From: JBEKYD01 sp049509915
GTDB lineage: Bacteria; Acidobacteriota; Terriglobia; Bryobacterales; Bryobacteraceae
Direction: 5' to 3'
DNA length: 22,732 nucleotides
Assembly (NCBI GenBank): GCA_049509915.1
Contig: JBEKZL010000187.1
Coordinates: forward strand, 1-22,732
Shown here piece after piece: positions 1 to 8,053 of the stretch. Every line of letters starts with the position of its first letter. Position 1 is the stretch's first letter. The notes beneath the pieces are model-generated. The model made no database searches. It worked only from the letters and a program-made list of their open reading frames with translations, and was not told the origin of the DNA. A program made the position numbers and the translations under genes.

Positions 1-6
1 GCCCGG

Positions 7-1509
7 CTACTGCTTCTTTTGTCCCGGAGGCGGCGTTTGGGCCGGCGCTCCGGGCCTTCCGCCGGTTTCCCACATGACGTTTCCCGGGTAGCTCTCCCGT
101 GACGGCAGGTAGTTGTTCGACGGAGTCCCGCTCTGGTGAGTGACGGCGCCTTTATTGTAGAGAATGTACAGGCCGGTCTTACAGGCGACAATGATATCGA
201 CCTTCCCGTCGCCATCCATGTCCGCGGCGTTGACTTTCATGCCCAGCCCAATCACGTTGGTGGGCGGCGGTTGGCTGGAATTCAGGGGGTCGTCATAAGG
301 TGGAAAGTACTGGGCGACGGGAGTGTAGGTGACGATGTGGCGCTGGACGTTGCCGCCGTTGAAGGTGTAATAGAAGATAAACTGCGGGTCGTACGACCCG
401 GCATCGCCGCCGTTATGCGCGAACATCTGTTTGCCGGCGATCAGTTCAAGCTTGCCGTCGCCGTACAGATCTGCCAGAACCATGGTGTGGATGGTGGGAT
501 ACTCGGTTTCAATCCAGTGCTTCACGAAGGTACGCTTGCCGTCCACCATCTTCTGTTCGAGCCACGCCAGGCCGTAGCCGTGGTCGGAGCCTATGATCAC
601 GTCGTTCAAGCCATCGCCGTTCACGTCGGCCACGAGAATCGGCAGTCCGGCGCCCGAACTGCCGCCGGCTCCCGTCCCTGGTGCACTTCCGGCCGGCTGA
701 CCGGCGGCCGCGCCGGTGGGCGGCACATAGGATTGCCATTGCCAGTCGGGGTGCCAGATCCACGGGTCTTCGGCGGGATGCGCGGGGGCCTCAAACCAAC
801 CGGTGGTAGTGACCACGTCCATGCGGCCGTCGCCGTTGATGTCGCCAATCCCGTTGCCGTGGCTGACACCGACATTTTCCGGCCCGAGAGTGTGCTGTTT
901 GAACCACGGTGCCTGGTCGAGGTGCTCGAACCAGATCAGGCCGCGGCCAGGTTTCTTAGCGAAGAAATTCACCAGCACGTCCTTAGGGCCGTGCCCTGAG
1001 AGGTCCCCCATCACCATCCCTTCCAGGCCGTCCGCCGCGAGCATCTGGTGATCGGGCCACTTCCCGCCGGACTTACCTGGGTTCTCATACCACCAGATGC
1101 CTTGCCGGAGCATCCAACCGGAGCTGATGATGTCCGGGCGCCCGTCGTTGTTGACGTCCACCGTGGCTTCGAAATTATCGTCGATGTCCGGCCCGTTAGT
1201 GGCGGCGCCATCGCGAAAATCGGCATGCTTGGTCCACTTGGGCGCGAGGTAGTAGTTTCTGCCGGCGGCAATATCGAGCAGGCCGTCGCCGTTAATATCT
1301 AAAACCGAAGAGCATTCGGCGAATGGCCCCCACCAGTAAGTATGTTGGGCCGGGTTATGGACCGGCCCGTCGATCTTCACGGGTACGAACCGTACTTCCT
1401 TCGGCATCCCGCCCGGCGTGTCAGCCGCGGGAGTATTGCCGGACCGCGGCGCGGAGCACGACACGCAAGCATACACGGCCACCGCAGTCAGCAGGCATCT
1501 CGTGTTCAT
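7..1509 (-). CDS. FG-GAP/VCBS repeat lipoprotein
   Basis: A 500-residue exported protein of unknown specific function, predicted to form an integrin-alpha-like beta-propeller. Seven repeats with the calcium-binding pattern D-x-[DNS]-x-D-G are visible, for example DINGDGLLDI (about 71-80), DVNNDGRPDI, DINGDGRMDV, DVNGDGLNDV and DMDGDGKVDI near the C-terminus. The N-terminus is a short hydrophobic signal with cysteines at 15 and 18; either could be the lipidated residue, so a lipoprotein is likely but the lipobox is not canonical. A Gly/Ala/Ser/Pro-rich linker lies mid-protein and the tail is Pro/Gln-rich. A GGAGGA ribosome binding site lies about 11 bases before the ATG. It sits downstream of the M23 peptidase on the same strand after a gap of about 270 bases, so cotranscription is uncertain. 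Such proteins are usually surface-associated; ligand and partner cannot be read from sequence. Confidence 0.85.
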   Translation of the reverse strand: MNTRCLLTAVAVYACVSCSAPRSGNTPAADTPGGMPKEVRFVPVKIDGPVHNPAQHTYWWGPFAECSSVLDINGDGLLDIAAGRNYYLAPKWTKHADFRDGAATNGPDIDDNFEATVDVNNDGRPDIISSGWMLRQGIWWYENPGKSGGKWPDHQMLAADGLEGMVMGDLSGHGPKDVLVNFFAKKPGRGLIWFEHLDQAPWFKQHTLGPENVGVSHGNGIGDINGDGRMDVVTTTGWFEAPAHPAEDPWIWHPDWQWQSYVPPTGAAAGQPAGSAPGTGAGGSSGAGLPILVADVNGDGLNDVIIGSDHGYGLAWLEQKMVDGKRTFVKHWIETEYPTIHTMVLADLYGDGKLELIAGKQMFAHNGGDAGSYDPQFIFYYTFNGGNVQRHIVTYTPVAQYFPPYDDPLNSSQPPPTNVIGLGMKVNAADMDGDGKVDIIVACKTGLYILYNKGAVTHQSGTPSNNYLPSRESYPGNVMWETGGRPGAPAQTPPPGQKKQ

Positions 1510-1775
1510 GTCTTCCGGTCTCCTCCAGCGAAATCAGGACTTCTCCAGTGCGCCGCCACCAGGTTGCCAACCGGGACGGGCCGGACCGTGCGGCGCGCAC
1601 CAGCAGGCCAGCTCCGGCCGAGCATATTAGCACAAATCGAGTATCTCCGGCCGCAGCGCTCCAGACACAAAGTGCACCCATACACGCGGTGGCGCCAGCG
1701 CTATCAGCGGTCCGTGTCCGCCGCGTTTGCCCCCGATCGGGTCTGGTTCGAGTCCCGCCGCACCGCCGGCGTGGA

Positions 1776-2624
1776 TCAGCGGCTGCCAATGTGTTGCCCC
1801 TTCTTCGTCGCCCTCTTCGTCGCCGAGCATGCTGCAACTTGCACCCAGTCGAGCGGATTCACGGGAACCCCGTTCGCATATAGCGACCAGTGCAGGTGTG
1901 GCGCCGTCGAGCGCCCGCTAGAGCCGACGTAACCGACCACGTCACCCTCCTTGACGGTCGCGCCTTCGGTTACCGCGAGTTTCGACATGTGCATGTAGAT
2001 CGACTCCAGGCCCTGACCGTGATCGATGCCAACCGTGCGTCCGCGCAGGGTCCACTCGCGCGCAATCTTCACCACGCCGCCCGCCACTGCGCGGACCGGC
2101 GTGCCGGCGGGCGGCGCCTGATCGAGGCCGCCGTGGAAATCCCCGGTCGGCTTCCCATTCAAATAGCGTTGCACGCCAAAGGGCGAGGTCATGCAGCCGC
2201 GCACCGGGAGCGACAACGGCTCGGACCAGTAGCGTACTTCCGAGACGGCATCCCGAAACGCTGTGAACGCTTCCGTTTCTTCGGGCGACGGTTGCAGCTC
2301 GGCAAGGCTCTGCTGGATGACAACGTTCTGCTTGGCGAAATGCGCGTCGACGACCTCAATGGATGGAGTCGAGACGGCCGCGCCCTCTCTGTCGAGCAGC
2401 TCAACTTTGTACGCGCCGGGCTTCTGATCCACAGCCACGGGCATCAGGCCGAACGATACTCCGTCTGCCTGCGGAAATAGGCGGACGGTGCGGCCGTTCA
2501 TTCGGGCGGTTACCGCTGCACCCGACCCATGGATCCGCAACGCGCTGCCCTGCCGAATGGTTCGTGGCATTTCGAGCGTCTGCGCCCAAGCCGCGCATGC
2601 AAATATCGTGACTAGCCAACGCAT
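1776..2624 (-). CDS. M23 family metallopeptidase
   Basis: Exported zinc endopeptidase of the M23 (LytM/lysostaphin) family, expected to cleave peptidoglycan cross-links in the periplasm. I chose the ATG at 2624 because it gives a clean signal peptide (MRWLVTIFACAAWAQT); the frame stays open upstream to an ATG at 2711, but that extension is Arg-rich and unlike an export signal. In the 282-residue form an N-terminal beta-rich region precedes the peptidase core, with ligands H164 and D168 (HGGLD), H212 (YMHMS) and the HLH pair H243/H245 (PHLHW). All core zinc-site residues are present, so it should be active rather than a degenerate EnvC/NlpD-type activator. The C-terminus carries a cationic tail encoded by a 12-bp tandem duplication. 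No strong Shine-Dalgarno sequence precedes the chosen start. The leader contains a stable hairpin (2653-2683). Confidence 0.88.
   Translation of the reverse strand: MRWLVTIFACAAWAQTLEMPRTIRQGSALRIHGSGAAVTARMNGRTVRLFPQADGVSFGLMPVAVDQKPGAYKVELLDREGAAVSTPSIEVVDAHFAKQNVVIQQSLAELQPSPEETEAFTAFRDAVSEVRYWSEPLSLPVRGCMTSPFGVQRYLNGKPTGDFHGGLDQAPPAGTPVRAVAGGVVKIAREWTLRGRTVGIDHGQGLESIYMHMSKLAVTEGATVKEGDVVGYVGSSGRSTAPHLHWSLYANGVPVNPLDWVQVAACSATKRATKKGQHIGSR
1801..1824 (-). repeat. 12-bp tandem duplication in the M23 C-terminal tail
   Basis: Two adjacent 12-base units (1801-1812 and 1813-1824) differ at one base and encode the in-frame peptides A-T-K-R and A-T-K-K at the very end of the M23 peptidase. This gives a basic tail beyond the last recognisable part of the peptidase fold. 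It looks like a simple slippage duplication. Confidence 0.6.
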
Positions 2625-2652
2625 CCTTATAGGATAGCGACGGACGGGGCAC

Positions 2653-2683
2653 GCGCGCTCCCTGGCGAGGGAGCCGAGCGCGC
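2653..2683 (-). promoter_or_regulatory. Hairpin in the M23 leader
   Basis: GCGCGC at 2653-2658 pairs with GCGCGC at 2678-2683, and TCCC at 2659-2662 pairs with GGGA at 2669-2672. The result is a 10-bp stem with a 5-base bulge and a 6-base loop. It lies about 30 bases upstream of the chosen M23 start. Function is unknown; it could be a leader structure or a terminator-like element without a U-tract. Confidence 0.35.
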
Positions 2684-2966
2684 CCGCATCGGCATGACGG
2701 CGGCGCCGCACGAGGCCGGGCGGGTTCGGTACCGGAATTCGCAGCGGGCGCGAAGGCCTCGTTCGTTCGCCGTCGAGCGCCGATGGACGCCGCCGCGCGC
2801 CGTGGCCCGATGATCTTCCCCGCGCCCGCCGCGTCCCGCTTGCAGGCGCGATGAGTTCGGGATTGGTGTAAACATCCTTAAGCTAAGTTTTGTCCAGGGC
2901 TTCCCAACAGAGGCTGCTCGGAGTGCACTTCCGGGTGGACGGGAGCCCAAAAATGGGAAATCCCGG

Positions 2967-3041
2967 AATAATAAAATCCGCCGCGACAAGTTTCACGGCG
3001 ACTGGAACTACGAAATCGACGCCCACCACCTATCCCGCTGA
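2967..3041 (+). pseudogene. Possible C-terminal remnant of an ISAzo13-type transposase
   Basis: On the plus strand the frame ending at the TGA at 3039-3041 reads IRRDKFHGDWNYEID shortly before the stop. From memory, transposases of the ISAzo13/Rhodopirellula DDE family end in a block of the form (F)H-x-(D/E/K)-W-N-Y-(T/E)-I followed by a few residues, which this matches. Upstream in the same frame the similarity fades, and no inverted repeats or other transposase domains are visible, so this would be a decayed stub. The assignment rests on one short motif. Confidence 0.35.
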
Positions 3042-3084
3042 CTAACTTATTTCTAGAGAGATCCTAAAAACTGGAAGCCAGCCG

Positions 3085-4050
3085 CTATCGCGCGAAAAAA
3101 CCCATCCACGTCGCGATCGCCAAGGCGTGCGTCACCATACCGGCACGGATGTCGCCCGCCTGGTTTCGCGCCCGCCCGCAGAACCAGCCCAGCGCGGCGG
3201 CGAGCAGCGCCCAACGCCAGTTGGGGAACCCGCGAAACCAGAGATGCACCGCGCCAAATGCCAGCGAAGCCAGCGCCAGCGCGGCCCAGCGGCGACAGGT
3301 CCACTCCTCCAGCCACTGCTGCAACACTCCTCGAAACAAAAACTCTTCGGATAGAACCACCGTCCACAACATGCCGAAGAAAATGGCTGGCGCCAGCCAT
3401 ATCGGCGCGCCCGCGCCCGCCCGCGCCGCGTGCAGCCCCAGTGCCAGCGCCACGCCCACCGGCAGGAAATACAGGTAATTCATAACGCCGCTCCGCCAAT
3501 CGCGCCGGGCGGGCCAAAAACCGTAGCCGGTCTCGTGGATGCGCCGCTCCAGCGTCAGCACCAACACACCCAGGTGGATTAGAGTCAGATGCCCCAGGAA
3601 GGACAGCCTGATTTTGAACACCTGGGGATAAATCGGATCGAAGAACTTGAACATGTAGACCGACGCCACCAGCGCCAGAAGGCCGAGGTCGGTGAGCACC
3701 GAAACCGGCAGGACCCGGTACCACAGCCCCAGGGCCAGCGCCAGCGCCGCCAACTGCGCCAGCGCCATCCAGCGGAAATCGATGGCGGGCGCCGCGGCCA
3801 GATAAGGCAGCGTGGCCGACACCACCAGAAACGCCGGTAGCGCCGGGCCGCCCAGTCGCTCCCGCGCGGCCGCGAAACCGGCCACCAGATAGAATGGATA
3901 TTCGATAAGGAAGGCGGCTAGGATCGGCAGCGCCGCCCAGTTCGGAATGCCCTTCAACCGCGCGTATCCCAACCCCGCCACGCCCAGCGCAATCCAACCG
4001 ACCCATAGCGTCGCCCGGAAACCGCCGAGCGTTCTGGCCATCGCGCTCAT
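3085..4050 (-). CDS. CPBP family intramembrane metalloprotease
   Basis: Polytopic membrane protein of the CPBP/Abi (CAAX protease and bacteriocin-processing) family, about 321 residues from the ATG at 4050; an ATG at 4041 is an alternative. At least seven hydrophobic segments are visible. The family motifs are in the C-terminal half: EEFLFR (E235, E236, R240), F-x3-H (F265 to H269, FGAVH) and a final His in MVTHAL (H308). These glutamates and histidines form the metal/catalytic site in characterised members such as Rce1. The substrate cannot be predicted; bacterial members act in protein processing or bacteriocin self-immunity. The frame is open upstream to 4161, but that part is polar and precedes the first membrane segment, so I excluded it. 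Its 5' end lies antisense over the start of the divergent gene at 3947. A different minus-strand frame over the same DNA is a shadow. Confidence 0.82.
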   Translation of the reverse strand: MSAMARTLGGFRATLWVGWIALGVAGLGYARLKGIPNWAALPILAAFLIEYPFYLVAGFAAARERLGGPALPAFLVVSATLPYLAAAPAIDFRWMALAQLAALALALGLWYRVLPVSVLTDLGLLALVASVYMFKFFDPIYPQVFKIRLSFLGHLTLIHLGVLVLTLERRIHETGYGFWPARRDWRSGVMNYLYFLPVGVALALGLHAARAGAGAPIWLAPAIFFGMLWTVVLSEEFLFRGVLQQWLEEWTCRRWAALALASLAFGAVHLWFRGFPNWRWALLAAALGWFCGRARNQAGDIRAGMVTHALAIATWMGFFAR

Positions 4051-4762
4051 TGTAACATTCGCTCTTTTGGCGAAACGCGTCCCCGGCCAGGAACCTTCGC
4101 CGCCGCCTAACCTGGTGAAACTGGTGGCGCATCGAGAAAGCGAAACCGAGGCCGAGCGCAACCAGTATCTCTATCGCCAAACCGTGGCTCTGGACGAATT
4201 GGACGATCACGGCGCCGTGCGCGGCCACTATCGCGAAGTACGCGACATCATTTTCTCACCTCAGCGCGAGCGCACCGAGGAACTCGTAGGCAAGCCTGAG
4301 AACACTTTGGTCCACCTGCTACTGACGCCCGAGGACTTCGCCGATATCCGCGACATTCAGCCCGTGGTTTTGACCGAGGACCGGCTTTGGAATTACGAAA
4401 CCACCTTTCGCGGTGACGAAACCGTGGACGACGTCGATTGCTGGGTACTCCAGATCCGGCCGCGCGGCATCCTCGCCGGCCAGCGCCTGTTCGACGGCAT
4501 GATTTGGGTGGAGAAGAAAGAGCTCAACATCGTCCGGCTCCAGGGCCAGGCGGTGCCGCAAATCCGCACCATGAAGTCGGAGAATCTCTTCCCTCGCTTC
4601 ACCACCGTGCGCCATCCGGTGGATGGCAGGCACTGGTTTCCGGCCTACACTGTCGCCGACGATACCTTGCAGTTTCGCACCGGCCCGCAGCGCGAGCGCC
4701 TGCGCATCGGCTACAGCGACTACAAGCGCTTTAGCGCAGACTCCACCTTCACTCCGAAGTGA
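3947..4762 (+). CDS. Exported hypothetical protein, acidobacterial family
   Basis: A 271-residue protein with no assigned function. From the ATG at 3947 a polar, Pro-rich stretch of about 28 residues is followed by a hydrophobic segment (VLAIALIVTFALLA) and then KRVPGQEPSPPP, consistent with a late signal peptide or anchor. The mature part is beta-rich with conserved-looking blocks: YLYRQTV, YREVRDIIFSP, DVDCWVLQIRPR, GQRLFDGMIWVEK, ENLFPRFTTVRHPVDGRHWF. I recall similar uncharacterised proteins in Acidobacteriota, and the pattern of a periplasmic half-barrel resembles LolA/LppX-type lipoprotein-sorting folds, but that is inference. No ATG, GTG or plausible TTG lies just before the hydrophobic segment, so the start must be 3947 or a rare codon. 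That start lies inside the opposite-strand CPBP gene. Both genes cannot have conventional promoters in non-coding DNA. Confidence 0.72.
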   Translation: MPFNRAYPNPATPSAIQPTHSVARKPPSVLAIALIVTFALLAKRVPGQEPSPPPNLVKLVAHRESETEAERNQYLYRQTVALDELDDHGAVRGHYREVRDIIFSPQRERTEELVGKPENTLVHLLLTPEDFADIRDIQPVVLTEDRLWNYETTFRGDETVDDVDCWVLQIRPRGILAGQRLFDGMIWVEKKELNIVRLQGQAVPQIRTMKSENLFPRFTTVRHPVDGRHWFPAYTVADDTLQFRTGPQRERLRIGYSDYKRFSADSTFTPK

Positions 4763-4952
4763 ACCGGCGGTTTATCCGGCCGCTGCCGAACAGAACCCCG
4801 GCTGATAAACTAACAGCAGCTTTGCGCGCGCGACAGCCATCTGCTCTGTCCCGAGGTCGCGCAGTTTTGCCGAGATCACGGGATCCTGATTGTGGACGAC
4901 GTTGAGTTGTACCGAATCCTGGGTCGGATGTCTTGACCGCGCCGGTTCCACC

Positions 4953-7895
4953 TTAGAACGTCACCCGTCCCGTGAACTGCAGCGACCGCGCGGGCAACTG
5001 GTTCGTCACTCCGGCCAGCGGTGCGCCGAACCCTGTGCCCGGCGCCGATCCGTTCCCGTAAGTGCCGCTGTAGCCCACGAAATTGGCGTGGTTCAGGCCG
5101 TTCAACGCCTCGGCCCGCAAAGTCAGATGCACGCGCTCCGCGGCGAAAGTGAACGAGCGCTCCACAAACGGCGCGATGTCGTAGATCGATCGCCCGCGTC
5201 CCACATTCCTGCCCACCACCACCCCGTCGATCACCGGGCGATCCGTGGTAGCCCCGGTATCTCCGCTGTTAGTCGTGCCGGTAGTGTAGTTAAACGGCAG
5301 GCCCGACGCCAAAGTAGCTATCCCGCCCACGTGAATCCCATAGGGAGCGATATAGACCCCGCTCAGCACGAAACGCTGCCGCTGGTCGAAAATCGCGTTG
5401 CCGTTTTCCACTTTTCCGGTGAAGTTAGGGTCGTTGGGGTTCTGGCTGGTCGTGTCGGGATCGACGTTATCGATGGCGTGCGACCACGTATAACTTGCCA
5501 GCATCGACAGGTGCCGCGTGAAGCTGCGGCTTAGGTTGACATCAAGCGCATCGTAATACGCGTACCCGTCGTTCACGTCGCTTTGTATCACCGAGTAGGG
5601 CGGTTGGGGGTTGGTGGCCGTGCCGGTATTGCAGGTCATATCGTTCTGCGCGTACCACCAGATCCAATACGGGCGTGTGCAATTGGCCGCCTGCGCCGAC
5701 CGCGTCTGCCCCGGCGCGGTGCGGATGAAAGGAGACGGCGGATCGACGTCGAGCGGGCGGTTGATCTTCAGCGTGTGCGAGCCGACGTAATCCACGCTCA
5801 GCACGAACCCCCGGCTGAGACGGCGCTGGATACCCAGAGTCCATTGCTTGGAGTAAGGGCTGTACAGGCCGTTGGGATAGCCGACTAGAGTCGAAGTGGG
5901 GAAGAACTGGTTGTAATAAGACGCCATTCCCGGGCGGATGTACAGGCTGCGCAGCGGCTCAACCGCGCCGGCGGGAAAAGCCGGCAGCGGCGCGGCGGCC
6001 ACGCTGGCCGGAAAACCCACCTGGCCGGGCGCGGCGGTGTAATTGAAAACGCCGGTTGGTCCGGTCAGCGCGTAGCTCGCTTCCGAATTATCGACGATCT
6101 GCGAATAGTAGATGCCGAAGCCCCCGCGGATTACCGTGTTCCCATCGCCCTTCACGTTATAGGCGAAACCCACGCGCGGGGCGAAATCCTTGGTGGAGTT
6201 GGTAAAAGTCTGGCGTTCGTAGCGCAGGCCCAGGTTGAGAGTCAGGTCCGGGCGGACGCGGTAATCGTCTTGCGCGAACACAGACCACAGCGTGTCGTCA
6301 ACGGTGTAAGCGGCGTTGCCGTAGCTCTGCGTGTAAGTGGCTACGTTCGCGATGTTATCCAGATAGCTTGCGCTTTCGCAGGGCGCCAGACCGAGCGTGC
6401 AGCTCTTGTAAACGAATTCCCCAAGATAGATTGGGCCGCCGAATTCCTTGCTGTTCCCGCCGGTGTGAGCGTGAATGACATCGCTGCCGAACTTGATCTC
6501 GTGCTTCCCGCGTACCGACGATAGGATGTCGGCAAACTCATATTGACGGTTCATCAGCAGCGCGGATTGCGAAGTGCCGCTGGTGAAAGTGCCGCCGGTC
6601 GAAATCGGCACCGAGAATTCCGTCCCGTAAATCGCCGGTATGAACTGGGTGATCGGATCGGCAAGCTGGAACTGCAGGCGGACGTTGTTGATCCAGGCCG
6701 GGCTCAGTGTCGCCGTCTCGCCCACTTCCTCCGAGTAGGTGCGGCGTTTAAAGGTGCGAGCTACGGTAGGCAGCGAATTGCCGCCCACAATGCCGTTGGG
6801 ATTGGTGTCGAGAAAAGCATCCACGTCACTGCGGAAGAACAGGTTGTTGCGATCGTTGATCTGGTGATCGATGCGCAGGAAGCCCAGCCAGTCGCGATAG
6901 CGGCCGATGAAGTTGCCGGGCGCGACCGGCGAAATTACCGGCGACGCCTTGTTTTCCATGCTGTACTCGCCGGCCGCGAAGAATTGCGTCCGATGATTCG
7001 CGCCGAACGGACCCGAAAGCGAAACGGCGACTTGATTGAGCGTGTCGTTGGTAAGGTCGTTGCCGCTGGTCGCCGTGGCGCTGTTGAAACCCTCCAGCGC
7101 GGCTTCGGTGCCCGAAGGCCGCCCCATGTACAATCCCTCGCCGTGAAACTGGTTGCCACCGCTTTTGGTCACGATGTTCACCGCGCTGCCGGTGCTGCCG
7201 CCGTATTCGGCGGTGAACGCGTTGCTGAGCACGGTCATTTCCCCCACCGCCGCCAGCGGAATGTTGCTGAAAGTCGTTTGCCGGCCCCAGCTATCGTTGT
7301 CGGTGGCCCCGTCCACCTCGAACCAGGTCTGCCGCCGGCCCGCGCCGTTGGTGGTAAACAGGTTCTCGTTCATGAAAATATCGCCCTGGTTGATGGCCGG
7401 ACGATTGGCGGCGTTGAGCATGGGAAGAAACGTGATCTTGCGGTCGAACAGGGGGATCTCTTCCATCTCCGCCGCGCTCAAGTAATTGCCGATCTGGGGC
7501 GCGTCGGTGCGTACGCCGCCGGCCGCGCCGGTGACCGTGACCGCGGTTATCTCGCCGCCAATGTGTAGGGGTATGACAATTCCGACGGTCGTTCCTCCCG
7601 AGAGGTTGAAAGCTTCGGTCCAGCCATTTGTGAACCCCGCCTTCACCGCTTCCACCGTGTACTGGCCGGCCGCCGGCAGCCCCTCCACCGCGAAGTTGCC
7701 AACCGCATCCGTCGTGGTCTTGCGCTCCAGGCCGCTTTGCGTATTCTTAACAGCGATCGCAACGCCGCCGACGCCCGCGCGGCTCGGATCCACTACCCGG
7801 CCGTTTAGGACCGCCGTATCCGGTGTTTGCGCCGCCAGACCAAAGGAAAATAGCAATGCAATAAATAACCGCCGCAATGTGAGTACATGAAGCAT
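4953..7895 (-). CDS. TonB-dependent receptor, Oar-like, with carboxypeptidase regulatory-like domain
   Basis: Large outer-membrane beta-barrel of 980 residues. The N-terminus is a signal peptide (LRRLFIALLFSFGLAAQT). Residues about 27-110 form a carboxypeptidase-regulatory-like (transthyretin-like) domain: VLNGRVVDPSRAGVGGVAI, then GNFAVEGLPAAGQYTVEA. A plug-like domain follows (EVDGATDNDSWG, VGEMTVLSNAFTAEYGGSTG, VNIVTKSGGNQFHGEG), then a long barrel with many aromatic strands, ending in GRVTF with the terminal Phe typical of BAM-assembled proteins. This architecture is the Oar-like type that is strongly expanded in Acidobacteriota and thought to import or sense polymer fragments. No SusD partner is adjacent, so the substrate is unknown. 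The gene converges on the hypothetical gene ending at 4762. No strong Shine-Dalgarno sequence precedes the ATG. A REP-like hairpin lies about 110 bases upstream. Confidence 0.93.
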   Translation of the reverse strand: MLHVLTLRRLFIALLFSFGLAAQTPDTAVLNGRVVDPSRAGVGGVAIAVKNTQSGLERKTTTDAVGNFAVEGLPAAGQYTVEAVKAGFTNGWTEAFNLSGGTTVGIVIPLHIGGEITAVTVTGAAGGVRTDAPQIGNYLSAAEMEEIPLFDRKITFLPMLNAANRPAINQGDIFMNENLFTTNGAGRRQTWFEVDGATDNDSWGRQTTFSNIPLAAVGEMTVLSNAFTAEYGGSTGSAVNIVTKSGGNQFHGEGLYMGRPSGTEAALEGFNSATATSGNDLTNDTLNQVAVSLSGPFGANHRTQFFAAGEYSMENKASPVISPVAPGNFIGRYRDWLGFLRIDHQINDRNNLFFRSDVDAFLDTNPNGIVGGNSLPTVARTFKRRTYSEEVGETATLSPAWINNVRLQFQLADPITQFIPAIYGTEFSVPISTGGTFTSGTSQSALLMNRQYEFADILSSVRGKHEIKFGSDVIHAHTGGNSKEFGGPIYLGEFVYKSCTLGLAPCESASYLDNIANVATYTQSYGNAAYTVDDTLWSVFAQDDYRVRPDLTLNLGLRYERQTFTNSTKDFAPRVGFAYNVKGDGNTVIRGGFGIYYSQIVDNSEASYALTGPTGVFNYTAAPGQVGFPASVAAAPLPAFPAGAVEPLRSLYIRPGMASYYNQFFPTSTLVGYPNGLYSPYSKQWTLGIQRRLSRGFVLSVDYVGSHTLKINRPLDVDPPSPFIRTAPGQTRSAQAANCTRPYWIWWYAQNDMTCNTGTATNPQPPYSVIQSDVNDGYAYYDALDVNLSRSFTRHLSMLASYTWSHAIDNVDPDTTSQNPNDPNFTGKVENGNAIFDQRQRFVLSGVYIAPYGIHVGGIATLASGLPFNYTTGTTNSGDTGATTDRPVIDGVVVGRNVGRGRSIYDIAPFVERSFTFAAERVHLTLRAEALNGLNHANFVGYSGTYGNGSAPGTGFGAPLAGVTNQLPARSLQFTGRVTF

Positions 7896-8002
7896 GTAGC
7901 CAGAAACCCCGAGTAAGAAGTTTTGGACGAGACTATTAAGGAGTCCAGGTTACCGCGCCCAACGAACCTACTACCACGGATCGTAGCTGGCGCGCGCGTC
8001 AG

Positions 8003-8026
8003 AGCCGCTACCGTCAGGGAGCGGTT
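8003..8026. repeat. REP-like palindromic hairpin
   Basis: AGCCGCT (8003-8009) can pair with AGCGGTT (8020-8026), seven pairs including one G-T wobble, around a 10-base loop that itself holds CC/GG. It lies between the converging ends of regulatory space for the TonB receptor start and the prepilin peptidase stop. From memory, short elements of this shape are abundant between genes in Solibacter-like genomes; I could not check this. Only one clear copy occurs in this window. Confidence 0.5.
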
Positions 8027-8053
8027 GGGCGTGGACGGGTGACCGAAATTCCC

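Larger units (their letters stand above)
2625..3084. other. Gene-free stretch between M23 peptidase and CPBP protease
   Basis: About 460 bases without a credible gene. The left part is very GC-rich and includes the leader hairpin of the M23 gene. The right part, from about 2870, is visibly lower in GC and contains the end of a probable transposase remnant on the plus strand. A 120-codon open frame on the minus strand (2627-2989) is Arg/Pro-rich low-complexity translation and is not believed. Confidence 0.6.

Noticed and set aside
1745..1755. GGTTCGAGTCC resembling a tRNA T-arm
   Set aside because: The flanking bases do not form a five-pair T-stem, and no acceptor, anticodon or D-arm can be placed around it.
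1421..1837. Several open frames on both strands between the FG-GAP and M23 genes
   Set aside because: Overlapping frames in all directions with Arg/Ala bias are typical of GC-rich non-coding DNA; none shows a protein signature.
2627..2989. A 120-codon minus-strand open frame upstream of the M23 gene
   Set aside because: Arg- and Ala-rich low-complexity sequence in GC-rich DNA, with no motifs and an overlap with the M23 leader hairpin.
3053..4228. A 391-codon minus-strand open frame over the CPBP gene
   Set aside because: It is Gly/Ala/Arg-rich translation in the wrong frame; the other frame carries the CPBP motifs and membrane segments.
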